Shown one piece after another: positions 10,075-20,396 of a DNA stretch of 64,000 nucleotides. Each line of letters opens with the position of its first letter. The first letter of the stretch is position 1. The notes under the pieces are model-generated. The model saw nothing but the letters and a program-made list of their open reading frames with translations. It ran no database searches and was not told where the DNA came from. The translations under genes and the position numbers were made by a program. Source of the stretch: Cololabis saira (Eukaryota > Chordata > Actinopteri > Beloniformes > Belonidae); NCBI RefSeq assembly GCF_033807715.1, contig NC_084592.1:1098501-1162500 (forward strand), written 5' to 3'.

Positions 10075-11474
10075 TAGTCTCTCCAGCGTGTCCTGGGTCT
10101 TCCCCGGGGTCTCCTCCCGGAGGGACATGCCTGGAACTCCTCCCTAGGGAGGCGTCCAGGAGGATCCCATACAGATGTCCAAGCCACCTCAGCTGACTCC
10201 TCTCAATGTGAAGGAGCAGTGGCTCGACTCCGAGCTCCTCCCGGGTGACCGAACTCTTCACCCTATCTCTAAGGGAGCCCTTCGGTCACTACCCAAAGTT
10301 CATGACCATAGGTGAGGGTGAGTGCGTAGATTGACCGGTAAATCGAGAGCTTCGCCAAGCTGCGGCTTGCTTGGCCTGCCGGTACCTAGCTACTGCGTCA
10401 GGACTCCCACAGGCCAACATAGCCCGGTAGGACTCCTTCTTCAGTCTGACGGCATCCTTTACTGTGTCCAAGACATATGGCCGAAGGTCAGATGAGACGA
10501 CAACAAAGTCGATCATTGACCTCCGGCCTAGGGTGTCCTGGTGCCACGTGCACTGATGGACACCCTTATGTTTGAACATGGTGTTAGTTATGGAAAATCT
10601 GTGACTAGCACAAAAGTCCAACAACAAAGCACCATTCGGGTTCAGATCGGGGAGGCCGTTCCTCCCAATCACGCCTCTCCAGGTATCACTGTCATTGCCA
10701 ACGTGAGTGTTGAAGTCCCCAAGTAGAACAATGGAGTCTCCAGTTGGAGCACTATCCAGTACTCCTCCCAGGGACTCCAAGAAGGCCGGGTACTCCGCAC
10801 TGCTGTTCGGCCCGTAGGCACAAACAATAGTGAGAGACCTTTTCCCGACCCGAAGGCGCAGGGAAGCGACCCTCTCGTTCACCGGGGTGAACTCCAACAC
10901 ATGGCGACTGAGCTGAGGGGCTATAACCAAGCCCACACCAGCCCAATCTTGCCCTGGGCAACTCCAGAGTAGTGGAGGGTCCAGCCCCCAAGTGTGTGAT
11001 CATTTTGAATTAAAAATAAAGTACAACATCGTGGTGTGTGTAGATTGTGTAAGACTCTTGTTCCAAGTCCCAGTCCACAGCCAATTATTTCTGTTTAAAA
11101 GTTGCATTTAAAGCCAGTTTTTAAGAATAGTTTTGATTTTATTTTTGAAAAAAAAAGTGGGAAACAATTTGTGTTATTTTCATATAATTTTATGTCTCAG
11201 GAAATGTTAATTGTGAAGTAATTTTATTTAGTTTTATTGGGAAAATTTAACAAACAGCTTACTAGTTTTCATAATATGTAAATCAATGTCAATTTTTCTT
11301 ATAAAAGGAAACAAATTTGTTTTAGTTTTTATTTTGTGATCTGTCTTGTTTTCTATTGTATATTTATAATTGGGCTGTAATTAAGAAAAAGTATATTTTA
11401 TCCGTTTACTCGATTAATCAATGAAATATTCAAGAGCATAATCGATTACAAAAATATTTGATAGCTGCTTTTTC

Positions 11475-11860
11475 TCATTGACAGCAGGACAAGAGGTACA
11501 GCTGTTTTGATCCATAAATCTCTCATTTCAACCATTCACATATCCTTGCAAATCCTCAGGGCTGTTACATTATTGTCACGGGTCAAATTAAAACACTTGG
11601 GATTCTAGCTAATCTATATGTACCCAACTGGGAAAATGACAAATCGTCTACCAGGTATATCCGACATTATCCCGGATTGATTACTTCCAAGTATATAACT
11701 GTTTATTCCCTTTAATGGAAGCTTGCATATACAATACCATAGTAATCCCAGGCCACTTTCCCCTTGTAGCCAGTTTTAAGTTTGCACATTATACTCCCAG
11801 ACCTTGCTGGAGACTTAGCTTTGTTGTCAAGAAAAAATGGTACAATTTATAGCTGACCTA
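11475..11860 (+). pseudogene. L1-type LINE endonuclease fragment
   Basis: On the plus strand one reads TRGTAVLIHKSLISTIHI near 11490, then, after a frameshift, GQIKTLGILANLYVPNWEN near 11585-11640 and RYIRHYPGL. These match the APE endonuclease of L1-type LINEs (usual motif ...ILVNLYAPNWD). Frameshifts and stops follow. The piece has neither the element's 5' end nor its RT. Confidence 0.6.
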
Positions 11861-11877
11861 ACAGGATTCAATAGAAT

Positions 11878-12402
11878 TCAATTAACTTTTATTTGCTGCT
11901 GCCCCACTCCGCCAGAGCACAAAGACCCCCACACCCCGTCGACGCCAACCATCGACCGGGAAAGCACAGGAGGTAGGTGAGGTAGAGCCAGCCAGTTGTT
12001 TTCCTTTGGCCACGTTTGCTGTATCGTTAGCTGCGTCCCCTGGAGATGGTGTGCCGGCTGTGTTAGCCAGGTTAGCTGCCGTGAGTTGTTATGGGTTAGC
12101 ATCCAGCTAGTCAGAGCGGCGTGGGACACTGCTCGTTGTTGCAGTGGCATGACTTCCATGTTCGATGTATTGGCAGTTTGAGGGCCCGGATTTAGCTCCA
12201 CATCACCAGCTAGAAGTAATATTATTGCAACCTGAAGGAGCCCTTGGCAGGAGCGTGAACTCGGCTTGCTTTCATGGGTTGTGTCACCTCTCGCCCGTCC
12301 ATTTTTCAGTAGCCTTGAGTATAAAAGGAACTGACTCCTGTGGATGCTATGTTGAAGTGAATTCCTCTCTAGGAATTTCTTGTACAACTCTTTGGGAGTC
12401 AT
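11878..12402 (-). CDS. LINE 5' ORF fragment with a 2A-like peptide motif
   Basis: A 174-residue frame starting MTPKELYKKFLERNSL. Residues 57-74 read LQVAIILLLAGDVELNPG plus a final P: a hydrophobic stretch followed by GDVELNPGP (66-74), the D-V/I-E-x-N-P-G-P consensus of 2A ribosome-skipping peptides. In 2A the chain breaks between the last G and P. The part after the motif is Thr/Gln-rich and resembles no domain I know. The frame then runs straight into AATAAAAGTTAATTGAATTC, which resembles the L2-type 3' tail, so the endonuclease and RT have been lost and 5' end and tail are joined. 2A-like peptides near the N-terminus of APE-type LINE proteins are known. The parent LINE clade (L2, CR1 or Rex1 type) is inferred. 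Confidence 0.65.
   Translation of the reverse strand: MTPKELYKKFLERNSLQHSIHRSQFLLYSRLLKNGRARGDTTHESKPSSRSCQGLLQVAIILLLAGDVELNPGPQTANTSNMEVMPLQQRAVSHAALTSWMLTHNNSRQLTWLTQPAHHLQGTQLTIQQTWPKENNWLALPHLPPVLSRSMVGVDGVWGSLCSGGVGQQQIKVN
12181..12207 (-). other. 2A-like motif GDVELNPGP
   Basis: The nine codons for GDVELNPGP on the minus strand. The preceding residues AIILLLA match the helical, hydrophobic upstream part that 2A activity needs. Confidence 0.7.
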
Positions 12403-13629
12403 TTAAATTGTCCCTGAGAGGTCAGATAATTTCACATATTTCATATAATAATAAGTCGGCTAGTAAAAAAAAGTAAGACGTAACAGCCTGCAATTCATAA
12501 TTAGGACTGGCTTATGCAAATTCCCCTCACCTGACCTATTGAAGGAGCTTCTAAAAAAAATAATTCAACATCTCATCGTCCAGTGCTGCAGAGAATGCTT
12601 TGAAGATCCGAACATACTTCAACATGTTCAACTTCCCGCTGCTGCTTCCACCTGCCTGTGCCAATGTCCCATGTGGATTTGTTTAACAACCAAAGACTAG
12701 TAACCTGAAAAGTTTATAAAGCAAGGAAAATACATAGGAAAAGAATACATCGAGTGACAAGATAGACGTTTTATAACATTCACATGATACACGAGAGAGC
12801 AAAAACTAAAGGTTTGTAATAGTAGCTTCTGTTTGGGTTTATAGCGGCTAAATAAAAATTGAAAATGTGGAATATGGACTTGTATGATTATTGAACAGTT
12901 GCTAAATTCCATCTTTTATTTGAACAGAGATTTCAAACAGTGTGTGACCAGGCTGGTGACCAGATTGAGGAGGACATGCTAAGCTATGTATAGTTCTTCC
13001 ATAACTTCTTAGATTGCCAGTATGTGTCGTTTCTTCAAACCGCAATCCAATACTCCAAACACAAAACAAAAGTCAATAGCAACAGCAAAATAAGCTGTTT
13101 GGCATTGGCATTGGCAGAGAAGATTTGGTACATTTTTCATGTCTTCAAGCCATGTTCCTTAAAAAATGTGGAACTATTTAAAAGGGACATAAACAGTCCT
13201 TCCAAAAGTATAATATTTATTGCTGGTTCTCAGGACTCCGGCAATGCTGGAAACCTATTGTGTTTGTTCCATTTTTTATTATTACGTGCATGCCAGTGGC
13301 AGCACATATTGCAACGCAAGCAAATGGCCCTTTGGCAATTACAAACACAAGCAGCAGCAAGAGGCAACAAATGTGTGGCAAGCAGGCAAGCATATATCAA
13401 ACTTTGACCGGAATTTTCTAGTTATTATTTTTCCCGCATATTTTGTCTTCTGTTAATGCGGCCCACACAATAATGTGCACTCAGGCGAGGCATATATCAA
13501 ACATGCGTCTAATAGTTTTCTCCATCAAAAGTCTTACTGCAGTGCTGCTAGAAGCCAAAAAGTGGGTGAAAATGGTAATGCAAAACCTATTAATTCCTAT
13601 GGGGAGCATAGGAAGGAATGCAATGTAAC
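12403..13629. other. No gene recognised
   Basis: Sequence without recognisable coding content. A short block near 12640-12670 (CCCGCTGCTGCTTCCACCTG) matches the L2 3' UTR. The ORFs at 13024-13407 and 13220-13456 overlap each other, lack any motif and look like chance. Confidence 0.45.
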
Positions 13630-14004
13630 TAGAACAACCTGAGCCAGGACCATCCCGGTGCGGCTTCCACCTGCCTGCTGTGTGCTGCTGACGTCCCCGA
13701 CCCCCCAGTCTGGCCTCCGGCAGGAGGGTTCCCCCTTATGATCCAGGTCCTGGTCCAGGTTTCTACCCCCTTATGATCCAGGTCCTGGTCCAGGTTTCTT
13801 CCCTCCTAAAGGGGAGTTTTCCTTGCCACTGTTTGGTTTAAGGCTTTTCTCCCTATAGGGGAGTTTTTACCTGCCATTGTTTATGTAATAATTGCTCGGG
13901 GGTTTATGTTTATGTTTATGTTCATGTTCTGGTCTCTGGAAAGCGTCTAGAGAAAACATATGTTGTATTAGACGCTATATAAATAAAATTGAATTGAATT
14001 GAAC
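13630..14004 (+). mobile_element. L2 LINE 3' UTR and tail
   Basis: Plus-strand copy of the L2 3' end: GCTTCCACCTGCCTGC, GGCCTCCGGCAGGAGGG, a block CCCCTTATGATCCAGGTCC duplicated in tandem (13733-13800), CCTAAAGGGGAGTTTTCC, then GGAAAGCGTCTAGAG and the terminal GACGCTATATAAATAAAA with GAATTGAATTGAA. It is the sense counterpart of 13-240 and of 22952-23060. Confidence 0.8.
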
Positions 14005-14160
14005 CAGAACCCTGAACACCACCATAATCAACCAGCCCAATCCACCTCAGACAGAACCACCCATAACACACCCAGAACCATCCCAAACACAACCATCTAT
14101 AACACAACCAGAACAACTCTGAATACAACCAGAACCGCCCCAGACAGAAGCAGCAGATTC
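14005..14160. repeat. Degenerate CCAGAACCA-type repeat
   Basis: A purine/C-rich stretch with repeated CCAGAACC, CAGACAGAACCACCC and ACACAACCA motifs at irregular spacing of about 20-30 bp. It starts directly at the L2 tail, so it may be the genomic target or a decayed minisatellite. Confidence 0.45.
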
Positions 14161-15778
14161 TAACATTGTGCTAAATTGTTAAAATGTTTACATAATTAGC
14201 ATATTGCAGATAAGCCTAAAATGCTAATCTTACTTCACATAAACATTTACTTACTGTGTTCGCATGCTTGTTTACCGGATGCTAACACGTATGCTCATTT
14301 TGGAGTCCCGTTGTAAGGCCATACTTTATAGTAGAGACATCATCTGAACGTTCAAAGACTAAGGAGGCTTTGGACTATAACATATTAAAGCTTCATTATG
14401 CTAGCTATGACAGTTTTTGAGAATTTCAACTGTTCAACTTTTATGATGTTTTTGGAAATGTTACTTGCCTTTTCAATGACTTCACACACAGTAGCTCTAA
14501 CTATACAGGGCATACACATGAACATTTCTGAACAAATTTCTCTTACTTTTACAGCACTGACCTTTCCGCTCTAATTATGTGATATTACAAGGTCTATTAA
14601 TGGCCAGTAGCATCGGCACTCAATCACAGCAACTACACTGCCAGCTAATGTATTTATGGAACAGAGAATGGAAAGTAGAGAAGAGAGGGGTCGAGTTGCC
14701 ATGGTAACCAGTATGTATATGGCGTCTCTCTATTCCTCCATTCTAAAATCCAGAACATTCCACTACTGAAAATCATTGTAAATGCTGAATTTTCATAATA
14801 GTGTAATATTTCAAAAACTACAAAATGTTAAAAATCCTTTGGTAATATCTTGAGGACTTTTTAATAGTTTAAAGTCTTGTGAATGGTTTAAAGATAGAAT
14901 GGGGTATCTAGCTGAAAGTATGCTGAAGAAGTTAGGTCTCAAAGATGACAAAGTTTGTCAAGGATGTCTAAAGGCTCCTCCCATTGTAATGGACCCATGA
15001 GCATGACAGTTGTCATCCAATAAATGTGCTGCAGCTGCACCCCTGACTATCCTCCTGACTGTCCTCCTGCCTCCTGATTTTTTTTAGCCGTAAAATAAAT
15101 GGTCACTGTCCAGAAATGGAAAGAGATATCAATACATTTCTCACGGTATTAGTGACCGACATCTTTCTTGAACGCTATGATGTAATTTATAACGTGATAA
15201 GGCCTTTAAATCCAGAGTTAGAGTGAGTTAAAAAAAACAAAACCTTATCTTTACCGAAAACGGCATCTGTTGTCGGCTCCCATTCTAAGTTATCGGCGGG
15301 TTAACAGTCAATGTGCCAAACAAGTCTTATTTTCTGAAAGTCAACAAAAATAACTTTGTTTTGGTATATAATGTACGGGGTTTGAGTGAAAGGTGTGGAC
15401 GAAAGAGAGGTTTGTTCCTGAATTTTTCAGATGATTTTTCCGCTAGAGTGGTTAACCTGATCAGCTAGAGCGTACGTTTAGGGGAGAGACTTTGTCAAAA
15501 AATCATAAAACTTAAACGACCATATCACCAAGACCGTGGACTGTACAGACCCATGGCTCGGATGTGTGGTAGTCCAAAGTCTTGTGACTTGTTTAAAGAT
15601 TGAATGGTGTCTAGGTGAAAGTATGCATAAGTAGTGAGCTCTCAAAGAGGACAAAATTTTCCCGGCAAATCCAAGTTAGTGCCGCGGCCTTCGTGGATTC
15701 AACCTGGTGACTGTGTTGGGGGGCTGATAAGAGGGGAGCCTGAGATGGCGTTGAAAATGAGGGAGGTGTAAATATCAG
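14161..15778. other. No gene; a degenerate repeat pair at 14870-14970 and 15578-15680
   Basis: No coding content. Two related stretches share TTTAAAGAT-GAATGG, TGAAAGTATGC and TCTCAAAGA-GACAAA and are in the same orientation about 710 bp apart. The motif AGTATGCTGAAG also occurs inverted near 19270. They look like copies of a dispersed fish repeat. Confidence 0.4.
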
Positions 15779-15804
15779 CATGTGTGTGTGTGTGTGTGTG
15801 TGTG
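15779..15804. repeat. (GT)n microsatellite
   Basis: Thirteen GT repeats without interruption. Confidence 0.9.
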
Positions 15805-16115
15805 AGCAGTAAGTCTGTGAACTTTGCCCCAGAGCTGCTCCTCAGCCATTGTCCTTGGTGTTATCAGACGGCTCAGTATAGTTCTGATCCAGGTCCAAAG
15901 GTGTCCTGAGGGGAAGGGGACAGCTAGTGGGAGCAGAGCGTCTTGTTTTCATTCATCCAGGGAGATTGTGACTGGAGCCGTCTGCCAAGCCGCCCTGTCA
16001 AGGTCAGATTGTAGAATCAACAATTGTATTTGGGTCAGGCAGACTCCAATAATTCTCTATCTGCCTTTATTCTCTGGTTCATCTCAATGGTGACTCCAAA
16101 CAGACGGATTTGTGG

Positions 16116-16589
16116 TCAATTCCCGCCAGGCCGAGCTTCCAACTTCGGCAAGGTCTTTTCCATCCTGCCATTGAGTTCAAAAACTGCAGCTAGCCTGAGA
16201 TTCTGCTCAAGAATCCCATCCAGCTTGCGATTTTGCTCCCCCAGCGTTAGAGTCTGAGTGCTGGTTGCACAGCTTATCTCTTCAGTCACAACAGGCAGCT
16301 CTGAAAGGGCCAGAATAGCTGTCGACGAATTCCGAATTTGTCGATATGCCAGGTAACCGCCAGCTCCAAAAAGCAGAAATCCTGTTATTATTAATCCAAT
16401 TATTATGTAGGCATCTTCAACATCCTCGACCGACAAAATGGACAGACACATGATCCCCCACGTCTTCTAGGAGTCCATCATGTATCCAGCAGCAAAAGTC
16501 CCTTCGGGGGAAGAGGGCTCCCATTTGCCCTGTCTTCTTGTCGCAAAAATTTGGTCAAGTGCACTGAGAGACCAGCCAACCAATTCCAT
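16116..16589 (-). pseudogene. Single-pass membrane protein ORF of unknown identity, one in-frame stop
   Basis: From an ATG at 16589 the minus-strand frame starts MELVGWSLSALDQIF and reads 40 residues to a TAG at 16467-16469, then stays open to TGA at 16116: 157 positions in all. Downstream of the TAG, VEDVEDAYIIIGL and ITGFLLFGAGGYLAYRQIRN form an acidic patch followed by one clear membrane segment with a basic flank, then a Ser/Thr- and Leu-rich part with EQNRKLDGILEQNLRL, which could form a short coiled coil. An AATAAA signal (16066-16071, minus strand) lies about 45 nt after the stop. I do not recognise the family. The compact ORF, nearby polyA signal and decay suggest an accessory gene of a mobile element or a processed copy, but this is inference. 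Confidence 0.45.
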
Positions 16590-17139
16590 GATTGTAGAAA
16601 GTTTCGGAGGATGTGAAAAGAGAGGCTACAAGAGTGACAAGACAAAAAGCAGCAGCAGGGCAGATAGGGAGGGAGCGGGAGCAGAAAAGCGTCCGCCTTT
16701 ACCGAGAGCCGGAAGAAGAAGGATTTGAAGGAGCAAAAGTCATACCTTAGAGACCTGAATTAGCTGAACATTTTAATGTTTGAAATAGCTGAAATGCTGA
16801 AGTAATTTAAGGACAAAAAATGTTGGAATGTAGTGAATGTTATGGACATAATTCACCTTTGTTATTAATTGTGGTTCTACACACCGTTCATTATCAAACC
16901 AGCATGTTGTTCTTCATGCAATGCCAAATGAATATGTTCCATGTAATTTACTGTCAGTAGTTATTTCATGTAACTTTGACTGTTTAGGGATCGTGGTCCC
17001 TTTAAATGGTGTGATGACGTTGAGCCCGATGTCAGATGGGTGGTGGGACAGCGCCATTTTTTGGTGTGGTTAGTCTGAGGTATTACAATAAACAACACAC
17101 GCTTTTGTATGTGAAATTGTCTGCTCGATTTTCTGCAAA
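16590..17139. other. No gene recognised
   Basis: No coding content. Around 17030-17110 a stretch with GACAGCGCCATTTTTTGG and ATTACAATAAACAACACAC resembles the R/U5 part of an LTR, but I find no partner or boundaries. The MELVGWS ORF would need its promoter here; no TATA box is evident. Confidence 0.35.
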
Positions 17140-17287
17140 TTCCACAGGAAGATATAATAAGTAGAAATAGAAAAGGCTGTATTTCCTGTGAAAATGCTGG
17201 TTTGAATGCTGGGGTGCTTAATGAAAGCTGAATGAGAGCTAAAATTTGCTGAAACAATAGCTGAAGTGTTAAAAATGTTAAAAAATT

Positions 17288-18690
17288 TCCAACCCTGTTG
17301 TGACCGGCACACTGAAGATCTGGGCACAATCAAGACGTCATTTTGGTTGGCTCACCCTCCCCCTGGCTACTCCTATTTGCAATAATCACCTATTTATACC
17401 AGCAAAGATTGACCCTAATTATACTGCTTTAGGAAATAAGGGTTTGTGTAGCTTGGGAGACTTGTACATTGATGGTTTGTTTGCGAGCTTTAACCAGTTA
17501 ATGTCTGTCTTTAATTTACGAAATTCTGATTTTTTCCGGTACTTACAGCTGCGCAATTTCGCTAAGACACATTCAACCTCGTTCCCACATATACCAACAC
17601 CTAGCGGGATAGATCTGGTGCTCAAAGCTAAAACTCTACCAAAGGCACGTTTTGTATAATTTACTCTCTCCATCTGACGAATCAACTTTAAATAAGATTA
17701 AAATGAGCTGGGAGTCAGAACTTCAAATAAATCTTTCTGAAGCTTTTTGGGAGGAGGCTCTGAGTGCTGTTAACTCATCATCTAGTTGCGCTAGACTCTC
17801 CCTCATACAATTCAAGACCCTTCATAGACTCCATTATAGTAAAGAAAAACTCTCAAAGCTTTACCCAGACAAAATAGACAATAAATGTAATAGATGTTCA
17901 CAGGCTCCGTGCAACCTTACTCACATGTTCTGGTCATGCCCCAAATTGTTTGAATTCTGGAAATCATTCTTCAAAGCTATCTCGGATATATTAGGCCTAG
18001 ATTTAAGACCAAACCCCCAGACGATCATAGCACTACACCCACCCAAAATAATGTTATTGCTTTTTCTTCCCTTGTTGCTCGTAGGAGAATTCTCTTGTTG
18101 TGGAAATCTCCCCAGCCCCCATCCATCAAAACCTGGCTGAATGACATCTTATGTGTTCTGAAACTGGAGAAGATCAAGTTCTCACTCAGAGGCGCATCTG
18201 ACAGATTCTATACACACTGGAGACCCCTACTTAACTACTTTGATAAACTCCCAGCTCGGGAAGTTTCTGGTTAAGGATTCACCTCACGGCTTAAGTGGAA
18301 CTCGCCCCTTCACGCCAGCCCACCAGTGGTCGCCCATTCAGCCACCTTAGAATAGCCCAATATAACCACTCTGCTACGTTGACCGAGGAGTAAGCAGCCA
18401 CCATCTCTCATTTTGCACGACGATTGATAAGCACCTTTTTTTTTGTTTTTTTTGATATTATGTTTAGACCTGTGGTATTTATTTTTTCTTATTTTCTCGC
18501 ATGTTACATTGCCCTGTCATGCCTGAGGTAACATGTTAGTTGTGCGATAGGTCTATGGGGTTTGGGAGGGGGGAGGGAGGGAGGGAGATGTTCATTTATG
18601 TTTTTAAAAAAAAGAAAAAAGTAATTCACTGTTCATTTGTATACGTTGTTTGCCTCTGACTTGCATTTCATAAATAAAATTTAGAAAAAA
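17288..18690 (+). mobile_element. L1-type LINE, 5'-truncated, with 17-bp target duplication
   Basis: The insertion is bounded by AAAAATGTTAAAAAATT at 17271-17287 and 18691-18707 (part of the right copy merges with the polyA). It ends in CATAAATAAAATTTAG plus an A run, a normal L1-type 3' end. It carries the C-terminal part of ORF2 and about 400 bp of 3' UTR. It is inserted in the spacer of the fold-back element 17140-19020. Confidence 0.8.
17300..18274 (+). pseudogene. L1 ORF2 C-terminal region, two frameshifts
   Basis: Frame one (17300-17659) reads SRRHFGWLTLPLATPIC and GNKGLCSLGDLY. Frame two (17652-18140) reads MSWESELQINLSEAFWEEA, SSSCARLSLIQFKTLHRLHY and the cysteine/histidine motif CNRCSQAPCNLTHMFWSC. 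A third frame from about 18080 reads LLLWKSPQPPSIKTWLND and GASDRFYTHWRPLL and stops at 18272-18274. This is the region downstream of the RT core in fish L1 ORF2, with its C-x2-C-x7-H-x4-C knuckle. Two frameshifts make it non-functional. Confidence 0.75.
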
Positions 18691-19020
18691 AAAAATGTTA
18701 AAAAATTGCAAAAAATAAGGTAAAAATGTGAAGAAAATTGAAAGAAAACTCTTGAAATGATGACAGAAGCAAGCACTGAAAATTTGATTTTTTTTCTAAA
18801 GGGAGGCATACTGGCCACCATCTCAAGAGTTTTCAAATATTTCAGCTATGTCTTGCCATTTTCTTCCAACTTTTGCCTGATTTTTAGCAATTTCATTGAT
18901 TTTCATTAGTTCAGCTTTTTTTCAGCAATGTTTAGCTCTCACTCAGCTTTCTTTCAGCATTACAGCATTCAACCCTGTATTTTTACAGGAAATGCAACCT
19001 TTTCTAGTTATTATTAACAT

Positions 19021-19437
19021 CCTACTTCTTATTGGTTGAATACTGTGAAGCATTCAACCTTTGAGATCCTCTCCTGCTATCTTCCGCCACTTTTTGGCTT
19101 CAATTTAAAATGTTCAGCTCGTTCGGGAGTGTACTGTTATGAGTTTCTGCCCTTAAATTCATTAAACTTTTTAAGATATTCAAGGATCTCCAAGACCCAA
19201 AACCCATTGACATATAATGGTGAAATCTTCAAATCCTTGAAAAACTTCAACCACTTTGAGACCTAACTACTTCAGCATACTTTGAGCTAGAGACACCATT
19301 AGAACTTTAAACTGTTCATAATACGTATTACAAAATTATTCAGATGTTTTAAATCATTTGTAGTTTTTGAAAAATGACCATTTAAAGTTAAGGTAAATTC
19401 TTCGTTCTACCCGATGACTAGAAAGATTAACATCTCT
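19021..19437. other. No gene recognised
   Basis: No coding content. Near 19262-19320 CTACTTCAGCATACTTTGAGC and GACACCATTAGAACTTTAAAC are the inverted form of the repeat seen at 14870-14970. Confidence 0.4.
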
Positions 19438-19725
19438 GTTGTTGGGCCACATTTCTATGTCAACATGGGAAGCCTTAACCTCAGCTCTGAGGCCTTATTC
19501 TGAGACCAGCCTTGATTTCCTCACAAGCTGACCGCATGGTTTGGAACAAAGGAACCTGCAGGATTTGCATTGACGGCCCTTTAGTGATAAGGAACAGCCC
19601 TCTGATTGAGTATGGACCCCAAACTGCAGGGGGGGGCACATTCTGCAACCTGGGCCCCTACAAAGAGCAGACTCCCCCCTCTCCCAGTCTCAAGCAAACA
19701 AATCCTCCTCTCTTTAAATGATCCT
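19438..19725 (+). repeat. LTR-like dispersed repeat, copy 1
   Basis: Collinear with 34179-34470: both start TGTTGGGCCACA, share CATGGGAAGCCTTAA, CAGCTCTGAGGCCT, CTCTGAGAC, AACAAAGGAACCT, GATAAGGAA and AAAGAGCAG followed by CTCCC. The copy at 34 kb has TATAAA in front of GAGCAGGCTCCC, where this one has CTACAA. A TG start, a promoter-like core and dispersion suggest an LTR, but no second LTR or boundaries are evident. Confidence 0.45.
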
Positions 19726-20204
19726 TTCAGCTAATCTTCCTTTTTTCAGATAATTTTCTTCTTTTCAAACAGTCTTCCTACCTTGAGGTTATTCTTCTTC
19801 TCTTCTGATTTTATAATCTTCTCTTTTCAATGTCTTCTCATATCGTTCTTACTCTTTTTTTTCTTCCATAATTCCATAACAATCTTCTTCAGTTCAGCTT
19901 CTTCAGATTTTCTTCTTTTCAACTGATCCTCGTGCCGTGAGGTTTTTCCTCCTCTCCTTATCTTGTTTTCAACTGATCTTCTTGTCTTTAGCTTTTATTC
20001 TCCCCTCCATCTGATAATCAACTTGTTTTTTTATCTAATCTCCATGGCGTCAGCTGTTCTTCACTTTCAGCTGATCCAACTTTTTTGATGTCATCTTCCT
20101 CTCTTCAACTTGTCTTCCTATCTTAAGCCCATCTTCTTCTCTTTAGCATATATTCATCTTTTAAGTTTCTTCTCATATTCATTCCCTCTCTTCTTCCATC
20201 ATCT
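19726..20204. repeat. Pyrimidine-rich degenerate repeat
   Basis: Strongly CT-rich plus strand with repeated CTTCTTCTCTT, TTCAGCTGATC and TCTTCCT motifs at irregular intervals of about 25-50 bp. A second stretch follows at 20397-20545. It shows no exact period, so it is an old expanded low-complexity region. Confidence 0.55.
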
Positions 20205-20396
20205 CAAGAGTTTTCAAATATTTCAGCTGTTTTTGCCATTTTCTTCAAATGTTTACATGATTTTAGCAAATTCATTGATTTTCATATGTTCAGCTTCTTT
20301 TGAGATCTGTTTAGCTCATTCAACTTTCATTAAGCACCACAGCATTCAACCCTGCATTTTCACAGGAAATGCAGCCTTTTCTAGTGATACTTCTTA
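20205..20396 (+). repeat. Second copy of the fold-back element arm
   Basis: Matches 18825-19015 in the same orientation: CTCAAGAGTTTTCAAATATT, CAGCATTCAACCCTG and CAGGAAATGCAGCCTTTTCT. It is a solitary arm within the pyrimidine-rich region. Confidence 0.6.

Larger units (their letters stand above)
8761..10991 (-). mobile_element. RTE/Rex3-like LINE, copy B (internally deleted, with insert)
   Basis: Minus-strand RTE copy with a long (GGAT)n tail (8759-8798). It is flanked by the 12-bp target duplication GTGTGTGATCAT at 8749-8760 and 10992-11003. It is 5'-truncated in the endonuclease domain but reaches about 50 bp further 5' than copy C. Compared with copy C, two internal stretches are missing: about 1.34 kb of reverse transcriptase at about 10357, and about 0.33 kb at about 10459. 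A 1130-bp TA-flanked element is inserted at 8945-10074. The readable coding part is 10936-10289 (endonuclease, [16 protein letters not shown]). No functional protein is possible. Confidence 0.85.
8433..11474 (+). mobile_element. hAT DNA transposon relic, split by RTE copy B
   Basis: The left end reads TAGGGCTGCAATGATTCC with GATTACAAAAAATTATC. The right end, near 11398-11470, reads ACTCGATTAATCAATG, CATAATCGATTACAAAAATA and GATAGCTGC. These are the typical degenerate ends of GGGCTGCAACGATTAATCG-type hAT elements. If RTE copy B and one target copy are removed, the centre reads a short ORF starting [12 protein letters not shown] with VVCVDC, which looks like the start of a BED zinc finger. Everything downstream of the BED start is deleted. 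The terminal bases on the right are lost against the L1 fragment that follows. Confidence 0.6.
17140..19020. mobile_element. Fold-back DNA element split by an L1
   Basis: Left arm 17150-17270 (AGAAAAGGCTGTATTTCC, GAATGCTGGGG, GAAAGCTGAATGAGAG) is matched by the reverse complement of the right arm at about 18830-19012 (AGAAAAGGTTGCATTTCC, GAATGCTGTAATGC, GAAAGCTGAGTGAGAG). Without the L1 the arms are separated by about 150 bp of AT-rich sequence. A further right-arm-like copy lies at 20205-20396. The arms are long and about 80 per cent alike by eye, typical of an old palindromic MITE family. The target duplication is not clear. Confidence 0.6.

Noticed and set aside
13024..13456. Plus-strand ORFs of 127 and 78 codons
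   Set aside because: Overlapping frames, no domain, no splice or promoter context.
16960..17130. Possible LTR R/U5 end with AATAAA
   Set aside because: No second copy, no boundary and no internal region could be found.
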